Shown here in pieces: positions 12,994 to 17,654 of a stretch of DNA of 17,654 nucleotides. The stretch covers positions 1-17,654 of the forward strand of contig JAKIVW010000022.1 of the NCBI GenBank assembly GCA_022750355.1. The letters run 5' to 3'. The notes under the pieces were generated by a model that saw only the letters and a list, made by a program, of their open reading frames with translations, was not told where the DNA came from and made no database searches. Every line of letters starts with the position of its first letter. Within the stretch, counting starts at the first letter, position 1. Made by a program: the position numbers and the translations under genes. The DNA is from Thermoplasmata archaeon. GTDB taxonomy: Archaea > Thermoplasmatota > Thermoplasmata > Lutacidiplasmatales > UBA184.

Positions 12994-15900
12994 TCAGACG
13001 AGGGGCGGAGGGGGCGCCGGCTCGTCCGGGGCCGCGCTCGGCTCCCCGCTCGGAGCCGCGGGGGGACGCCGCCATCGCGCGAGCAGTACCACCGCGACCA
13101 GCGCGACCGCCGCGATCCCGAGCGCGAGGAGCGCCGCGTCGGTCGGTCCCGCGTAGTTCGTCGTCGACGCGGCGACGACCGTGACCGCGAGGGTCGCGTT
13201 CGCCGAGTGGTGGAACGGGTCCGTCACCTGGACGGTGACCGTGAAGGTGCCGGTCTGTTCGTAGATGTGGGTCGTCGTGTTCGCCCCGGTCGAGTTGGTG
13301 GCCCCGTCCCCGAACGACCAGTCGTAGGTGTAGCCGGTCGCGGAGACCGGGACCGCCACCTCGGCGTAGAACAGCGCGGCCCCGCCGACGAACGCGGCCG
13401 GGTCCCCACCGAGCGTGACGGCCGGCAGGATCGGCAGGAACGAGGCGGAGAGCGTCCCGCTCCCGTTGACGAACAGATGACCCACCGCGAACGAGAGGTT
13501 CGCGCTGACGACGAACCCGCCGAAGGTGCTGGTCGGACACGGGGTCGCCGAGAGGGTGTAGTTGCCCGCGGTGAGGTTGAACTGCTCGCCCGAGTTCACG
13601 GGGGCGCCGTCCAGGACGACGTTCCCGCATCCCTCCCCGAGGACGGTCGCGGCGACGGAGTACGGGATCGGTACGTAGACGGCGGTGATCGTGCTCGGCC
13701 CGTTGGGGGCGAGCGTGCTGTTCAAGATCGCGACGTACGGGCTCGACTCGAAATCTTGCAGCTCGTAGTGGGCGCAGGGCGAGGGCAGGATGGAGTAGGT
13801 CCGACCGTTGATGAGGATCGCGCTCGAGCCGTCCGTGTAGGGGACGTGGTCGATGAGGGTCGCTCCGCAGGTGGAGGGGACGGTCTCGATGAGGATCGGG
13901 ACGAGGGCCCCGAAGATCGCCGTGATCGCGCCGGAACCGTTCAGGAACGCCTCCCCCCCGACGATCGAGATCTCGCCGGTCACGGACCAGTTGACGACCC
14001 CGTACGCCGCGCACGGCAGCGCCTGGATCGTGAGGACCACGTTGGGGGAGAGGGTGACGAACGCCCCGTTCGTGTAGTCGGTCCCGCCGAGGTTGATCTC
14101 CCCGCACTTCGCGGGTGTGGTGACGAAGCCGACGAAGATGGTGGGGATCCCCGGCAGCGAAACGACCAGGAGGGTACCGGAACCGTTGACGGAGAGCAGC
14201 GACCCCGAGAGGGTGAGCCCACCGGACGCGGTGAACGCATCCAGGTAGTGGCCGGCGCAGGCGAATGCGGTCACGGTGTAGGCCGAATGGTTCTCCACGG
14301 GGACGTAGGTCCCGTTGACGTAGCTCGTCCCGTCCAGCACGATCCCGCCGCAGTGACCCGGGGCGGTGGCCACGTAGACCTCCGTCAGATGGAAGTTGTT
14401 CTCCACGACCGTCCCGTTCCCGCCGCTGACCGTGAGGGTCGTTCCCGCGACGGCGGCGCCGGTGCCGAGGGTCGTGAAGTTGGCGAAGCCGAAGTGCGAG
14501 CAGGGCGTGGGCGTGAGGGTGTACGTCCCGGCCGCGAGGTTGACCGACTCGCCGGTCGTGTAGGCGGCGCCGCCGAGGCCGACCCCGCCGCAGCCGTTCG
14601 GGTTCGTCGCGAAGGCGACCGGGTCGGTCTGCGCGCTGGGCACGAACGTGGCCCCGAGCGAGCCGTTGTTGGTGACGGTGAGGGTGTCCCCGAGGACGGT
14701 GACGTTGGCGCCCGGCGTCCAACCGCCGAACGCGTAGCCGGCGCAAACGACCGTCGCGGAGAGGGTGTGGCCGATCCCGTAGAGGACGTTCGCGACGTTC
14801 CCCTCCCCGTAGGAATTCCCGTCGATGAGGACGTCCCCGCATCCCGAGGGGGTGACGAAGATCGAGAGGTGTTGGGTCGGTCGGATGTAGACGAAGTTGG
14901 CCGTGAGGTTCCCATTCCCCCGCACGACCAGCGTCGCGCCGAGGCCGCCGCCCGAACCCACCGTGAGGGCGGGGCTCACCTGCCAGCTCGTGAAGTTGAA
15001 CGGATAGCACCCGGAAGCGTTGATGAGGACCGGGCCCGGACCGAGGGTGGCGACCGAGCCGTTGACGTAGGGGCGTCCGCCGACCGATACCGTGCCGCAG
15101 CCGCCCGGAACGATCCCGATCCCGACCTGGAACGAAGGAAGCGGGCCCCGCAGGACGGTGCGGACGGAGCTCGAGATCGCGAGGCCGGCCGCGCTGGTCG
15201 CGTTCACCTGGTAGCGGACCGGTCCGTTCGGGCCGGACGGGATGACGGGCGTGTAGTAGCGCGCGGAGGAGGTGCCGAGTCCGGTCAATACCTCGGTGGT
15301 CCAGGCGCTACCGTTCGCGGACCAGGCGAGGGTCGCCCCCGTGATCGTCCCGAGGTCGGTGACGTTGAACGTGACGTTGACGGATGCGAGCGGGGCCACG
15401 TACCCGGCGAGGCTCGAGTCGGAGATCCCGGTCGTGACCAGGGCCGGGAGGTCCTGCGTCCCCGGGGTGTTCAGGAACTGGACGTAGGGGCCGCCGTACG
15501 TGCTGACCGAGCTCGAGTAGGTCGTCCCGAACGCGAGGCCGTTGCCCGTGAGGGAGAAGTAGGGGTAGAAGCCGTCGCCGCCGTTGCCGGTGTATTCGAA
15601 ACAACCGGCGGTCGTGATGCCGACCGGGGGGTTCGTGTCGCACACTCCCGAGGCCGATTCGGGCTGAAGGTACCGGTAGTCCCCCGAGTACCCGGTCGCG
15701 TTCCAGTACTCCGGGATCCCCCAGGTCGCCGCCGGGAGCGTCGTGTAAGCGGTCCCGTTGTAGGAGTCGCACGCGGCGAACGTCGCCCCCCCGAGCGGGC
15801 AGATGTCGATCCCCAGGCCGAGGCCGTAGGATTGCCCCCAGGTCAGGAAACAGTCCGAAGCGCACGCCGTCGAGTACGCGGGCTCGAAGGCGTAGGTGTT

Positions 15901-16692
15901 GGTGCGGGAAACGTTGAGCTGGGTATGGGCGGAGCTCCCGGACGCGTTCGTCTCGTTGACCCAGACGTTCATGCCCGCGGTCCCGCCTTTCGTCCCGTCG
16001 AACGTCACGGCGAGCGGGGTGCCCGCGGACACGCTGTTCAGCATCCCGATCGGGTTGCCGCCGGACAGGTCGTCGAATTCGCAGAAGTACGTGTCGTTCC
16101 AGGAGAGGTTCATCGCGGTCGCCGGCGGGCAACCGACCGGCGAGAAGTAGGTCATGTTCGCAAACGAGAGGACCGCGACCTTCACGTCCCAGACGAGGTC
16201 GGAGGAGACGTTGAGGGACGGGATCGCCTGCACCTCGAGGTACGACTGGTTGAACGACGAATTCGGGTCGCCGGAGACGACCATCCCGACGTAGAGACCG
16301 TCCTCGATGTTCTGCTGGCCGGCCGAGCCCTGGGACGGCAGCGTCCACGGGATCGACCAGCGCTCGCCCGAGCCGTTGGTGCCGGAGGCGAACGAAGCGT
16401 GGACCTCGTCCTCGGCGATGTAGTGGCACGGACCCTGGAAGTTGAAGTTCGGGTCGAGCGGCCAGACCGGGCCGGGGAGGCTGACGTAGGCCGGATACCC
16501 GTTCGGGCAGACCAGGGGCGGCGGAGGGGCGTGGTTCGCCGGCGCGAGCGCGGAGTTCACGGGCGCCGCGAGGGCCGGGGTCGTCGTGGCCGAGGAGGCG
16601 GCGGGAGGGAGGGCGAGGACCGCGGGCACCGTCCCGAGGAACACCAGCATCGCCACGAGGGCGACCAACAGCCCCAGCCTTCCCGCCCCCAT
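12994..16692 (-). CDS. Large secreted, membrane-anchored Cys-repeat surface protein with PKD domain
   Basis: A 1232-residue cell-surface protein. Residues 1-27 form a signal peptide (short basic start, then LLVALVAMLVFLGTVPAVLA). An unrecognised region of about 500 residues follows, with ten Cys. Then come seven repeats of about 82 residues (about 521-1087), a PKD domain with YDWSFGDG and GTFTVTVQVTD (about 1090-1170), a TM helix (about 1183-1202), the basic stop RWRR and a Pro-rich acidic cytoplasmic tail. By my count about 37 N-x-S/T sequons lie outside the membrane, pointing to heavy N-glycosylation. ATG 16692 has AGGAG 8 bases upstream; the frame is open further upstream but that part overlaps the preceding gene. 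The repeats resemble divergent InlB-B-like repeats with an added Cys pair. An S-layer, adhesin or substrate-binding role is possible; no catalytic motif was recognised in the N-terminal region. It is third after the AAA ATPase and a two-TM protein. Confidence 0.9.
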   Translation of the reverse strand: MGAGRLGLLVALVAMLVFLGTVPAVLALPPAASSATTTPALAAPVNSALAPANHAPPPPLVCPNGYPAYVSLPGPVWPLDPNFNFQGPCHYIAEDEVHASFASGTNGSGERWSIPWTLPSQGSAGQQNIEDGLYVGMVVSGDPNSSFNQSYLEVQAIPSLNVSSDLVWDVKVAVLSFANMTYFSPVGCPPATAMNLSWNDTYFCEFDDLSGGNPIGMLNSVSAGTPLAVTFDGTKGGTAGMNVWVNETNASGSSAHTQLNVSRTNTYAFEPAYSTACASDCFLTWGQSYGLGLGIDICPLGGATFAACDSYNGTAYTTLPAATWGIPEYWNATGYSGDYRYLQPESASGVCDTNPPVGITTAGCFEYTGNGGDGFYPYFSLTGNGLAFGTTYSSSVSTYGGPYVQFLNTPGTQDLPALVTTGISDSSLAGYVAPLASVNVTFNVTDLGTITGATLAWSANGSAWTTEVLTGLGTSSARYYTPVIPSGPNGPVRYQVNATSAAGLAISSSVRTVLRGPLPSFQVGIGIVPGGCGTVSVGGRPYVNGSVATLGPGPVLINASGCYPFNFTSWQVSPALTVGSGGGLGATLVVRGNGNLTANFVYIRPTQHLSIFVTPSGCGDVLIDGNSYGEGNVANVLYGIGHTLSATVVCAGYAFGGWTPGANVTVLGDTLTVTNNGSLGATFVPSAQTDPVAFATNPNGCGGVGLGGAAYTTGESVNLAAGTYTLTPTPCSHFGFANFTTLGTGAAVAGTTLTVSGGNGTVVENNFHLTEVYVATAPGHCGGIVLDGTSYVNGTYVPVENHSAYTVTAFACAGHYLDAFTASGGLTLSGSLLSVNGSGTLLVVSLPGIPTIFVGFVTTPAKCGEINLGGTDYTNGAFVTLSPNVVLTIQALPCAAYGVVNWSVTGEISIVGGEAFLNGSGAITAIFGALVPILIETVPSTCGATLIDHVPYTDGSSAILINGRTYSILPSPCAHYELQDFESSPYVAILNSTLAPNGPSTITAVYVPIPYSVAATVLGEGCGNVVLDGAPVNSGEQFNLTAGNYTLSATPCPTSTFGGFVVSANLSFAVGHLFVNGSGTLSASFLPILPAVTLGGDPAAFVGGAALFYAEVAVPVSATGYTYDWSFGDGATNSTGANTTTHIYEQTGTFTVTVQVTDPFHHSANATLAVTVVAASTTNYAGPTDAALLALGIAAVALVAVVLLARWRRPPAAPSGEPSAAPDEPAPPPPLV
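13432..15132 (-). repeat. Seven protein-level repeats with paired cysteines
   Basis: Seven tandem copies of about 82 residues within the surface protein. The first conserved Cys is residue 532 in copy one and 1022 in copy seven. The shared pattern is C-G-x-(V/I)-x-(L/I)-x-G-x-x-Y-x-x-G, about 15 residues, then a second Cys (GC, VC, PC or AC) followed by an aromatic-containing segment and a closing N-G-(S/T)-(G/L) strand. Both Cys occur in all seven copies, about 30 residues apart. The copies are well diverged at the DNA level, so the array is old. Confidence 0.85.
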
Positions 16693-16700
16693 CGATCGAT

Positions 16701-16705
16701 CTCCT
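16701..16705 (-). promoter_or_regulatory. Shine-Dalgarno of the surface-protein gene
   Basis: AGGAG on the minus strand overlaps the TAG stop of the preceding membrane-protein gene and lies 8 bases from ATG 16692. It fixes the start of the surface protein and ties its translation to the upstream gene. Confidence 0.7.
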
Positions 16706-17057
16706 AGAGCGGTTCCTCGTCCGAGGGTGGTTCGGGAGGGGTGACGCGGCCGAGGGTTGGCGGCGTGAACAGCTCGACCCCCGGCATGAGGGTCGGGCCG
16801 GCGCTCTGGGTTTTCTCGTACGCCCGCCAGGCGTAGGTCGCGCCGACGAGGAAGAGGCCCCCGCCCGCCGCCGCGACGATCAGCTCGAGTGTCGACCCGC
16901 CGCTCACATGGTGCCAGGCCGGGGTCCAAATGCCGAGGAGGAAGAGGGCGACCCCGAGGACGGCGACGCCGACCCAGGTCGAGCCGAGGACGCGGGAGGA
17001 GAACTCCTCCGGCGGCGGGTCCCCCGCCGTGACGAACGTCCCCTCCTCGTCATCCAT
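16704..17057 (-). CDS. Small membrane protein with two TM segments, unknown function
   Basis: A 117-residue protein I do not recognise. An acidic N-terminus (MDDEEG, then DPPPEE) precedes two hydrophobic helices at about 28-47 (WVGVAVLGVALFLLGIW) and 57-77 (LELIVAAAGGGLFLVGATYA), joined by a short loop with WHH. A Pro-rich acidic C-terminal tail follows. Both ends are predicted on the same side, probably the cytoplasm given the RAYEK after the second helix. ATG 17057 lies 4 bases after the AAA ATPase stop; an in-frame GTG at 17069 would overlap that gene by 8 bases. Its TAG stop overlaps the Shine-Dalgarno of the surface-protein gene, so all three genes are probably one transcript. It could anchor or regulate the neighbouring ATPase or surface protein; that is inferred only from position. 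Confidence 0.75.
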   Translation of the reverse strand: MDDEEGTFVTAGDPPPEEFSSRVLGSTWVGVAVLGVALFLLGIWTPAWHHVSGGSTLELIVAAAGGGLFLVGATYAWRAYEKTQSAGPTLMPGVELFTPPTLGRVTPPEPPSDEEPL

Positions 17058-17061
17058 CGCC

Positions 17062-17654
17062 CTATCCACGTGTACCGTAGGTGCGGATGAACTCCTGCGC
17101 CCAGGTCAGCGTCTCCGCGGTGATCGAACTCTTCGCTCGGGTGAGCGCCTCGTTGATGTCCTTCATCTGGACTCCCTTCACGTCGACCGCCTGCGCGACC
17201 GCCGCGGCGGAGCCCGGGGCGGCGTGGATCATGCTCGGCCCTTCCGCGAGGAGCTGCGTCCGGAGCGCGATCAGCTTCGCCTCGTCGACCAGGCTCGCGA
17301 TGTCGGCTCCCGAGAAGCCCGCGCTCTTTTCGGCGAGGAAGTCGAAGTCGATCGGCCCCTCGACCGGGGTTCCCTTCATGTGGATCCGGAAGATGTCGCG
17401 GCGGGCGACCAGGTCCGGCGGCGGGACGTAGAAGATCTTGTCAAAGCGGCCGGGCCGGAGCAGGGCAGGGTCGAGCGTCTGGGGCCGGTTGGTGGTCGCG
17501 ATGATGATCACCTTGTCCTTCGGGCGGAGACCGTCCATCTCCGTGAGGAACTGGCTGACCGCGCGGGACACCTCGGGGGTTCGCATCGAATCCTTCGAGG
17601 CGAGCGCGTCGATCTCGTCGAAGAAGATGATCGACGGCGCGTTCTCCCGGGCCC
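17062..17654 (-). CDS. AAA ATPase, Cdc48/PAN-like, truncated by window edge
   Basis: C-terminal 196 residues of a AAA-family ATPase; the N-terminus, including Walker A, lies beyond the right edge. Seen are Walker B with the catalytic acid pair in IIFFDEIDAL, the helix VSQFLTEMDGL, sensor 1 in IIIATTNRP, arginine fingers in LLRPGRFDKIF, and the GADIASLVDEA sensor-2 region, then WAQEFIRTYG at the end. These are the marks of the classic AAA clade (Cdc48/VAT, PAN, Vps4), ring-shaped unfoldases or remodellers. The C-terminal end resembles the F-x-x-x-Y-G ending of Cdc48-like proteins more than the HbYX tail of proteasomal activators, so a proteasome-docking role is less likely. The stop lies 4 bases before the two-TM gene. 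Confidence 0.93.
   Translation of the reverse strand, partial: ARENAPSIIFFDEIDALASKDSMRTPEVSRAVSQFLTEMDGLRPKDKVIIIATTNRPQTLDPALLRPGRFDKIFYVPPPDLVARRDIFRIHMKGTPVEGPIDFDFLAEKSAGFSGADIASLVDEAKLIALRTQLLAEGPSMIHAAPGSAAAVAQAVDVKGVQMKDINEALTRAKSSITAETLTWAQEFIRTYGTRG

Noticed and set aside
12962..15010. 682-residue minus-strand ORF in another frame of the surface protein
   Set aside because: Arg/Pro/His-rich off-frame reading; the in-frame product has coherent repeats.
15130..16600. Thermopsin-like peptidase domain in the surface protein
   Set aside because: The overall style (secreted, Asn/Ser/Thr-rich) is similar, but I could not find a convincing active-site motif.
13207..16707. 1166-residue plus-strand ORF opposite the surface protein
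   Set aside because: Its composition is almost only Arg, Gly, Asp, Glu and Val, the usual antisense shadow of GC-rich coding DNA; the opposite strand has a signal peptide, repeats and a PKD domain.
1..17654. CRISPR array, prophage or integrase-attachment site
   Set aside because: No regularly spaced identical repeats, no phage structural genes and no tRNA-end duplication were seen.

Overview
The window reads as archaeal chromosome. It carries RNA polymerase subunit K (Rpo6), a translin-family protein, a DUF357 protein, a mevalonate-pathway GHMP decarboxylase, TATA-like boxes about 25 bases upstream of several starts, and a 5S rRNA gene with no 16S or 23S beside it. The high GC, the stand-alone 5S gene, the tricorn-factor-like M1 aminopeptidase and the glycosylation-rich Cys-repeat surface protein suggest an uncultured, high-GC member of Thermoplasmatota. 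The archaeal assignment is solid; the class is inference.

Layout. (1) Bases 1-2500 look like an acquired patch of visibly lower GC: a broken DDE transposase with an N-terminal SWIM zinc finger, a long hairpin, and a 369-residue protein ending in a HEPN-like domain. (2) rpoK lies at 2665-2883 on the plus strand, convergent with the next cluster. (3) From 7155 down to 2891, six tightly packed or overlapping minus-strand genes run nfo (endonuclease IV), a transketolase C-terminal-half homologue, transaldolase, DUF357, translin and mtnP (methylthioadenosine phosphorylase). (4) A 5S rRNA gene (minus) and a large M1 aminopeptidase (plus) diverge from one shared AT-rich box near 7365. (5) A hotdog thioesterase (minus) and a mevalonate decarboxylase (plus) diverge from a second shared box near 10447. 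The decarboxylase is followed by a protein made of two copies of a helical-plus-ACT-like module. (6) From the right edge leftwards on the minus strand lie a truncated AAA ATPase, a two-TM membrane protein and a 1232-residue surface protein. The surface protein has a signal peptide, an unrecognised Cys-rich N-terminal region, seven Cys-paired repeats, a PKD domain and a C-terminal TM anchor.

How the genes fit together. The six-gene cluster mixes base-excision repair, sugar-phosphate interconversion, RNA binding and methylthioadenosine salvage, probably as one transcript because starts and stops overlap. The tkt-like gene lacks its usual N-terminal partner beside it and carries Asp where the catalytic Glu of transketolase should be. 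The decarboxylase belongs to isoprenoid (archaeal lipid) synthesis. The AAA/membrane/surface trio is the least explained part of the window and, with the tandem ACT-like protein and the HEPN protein, the best place to look for new biology. No CRISPR array, tRNA or replication origin was recognised.
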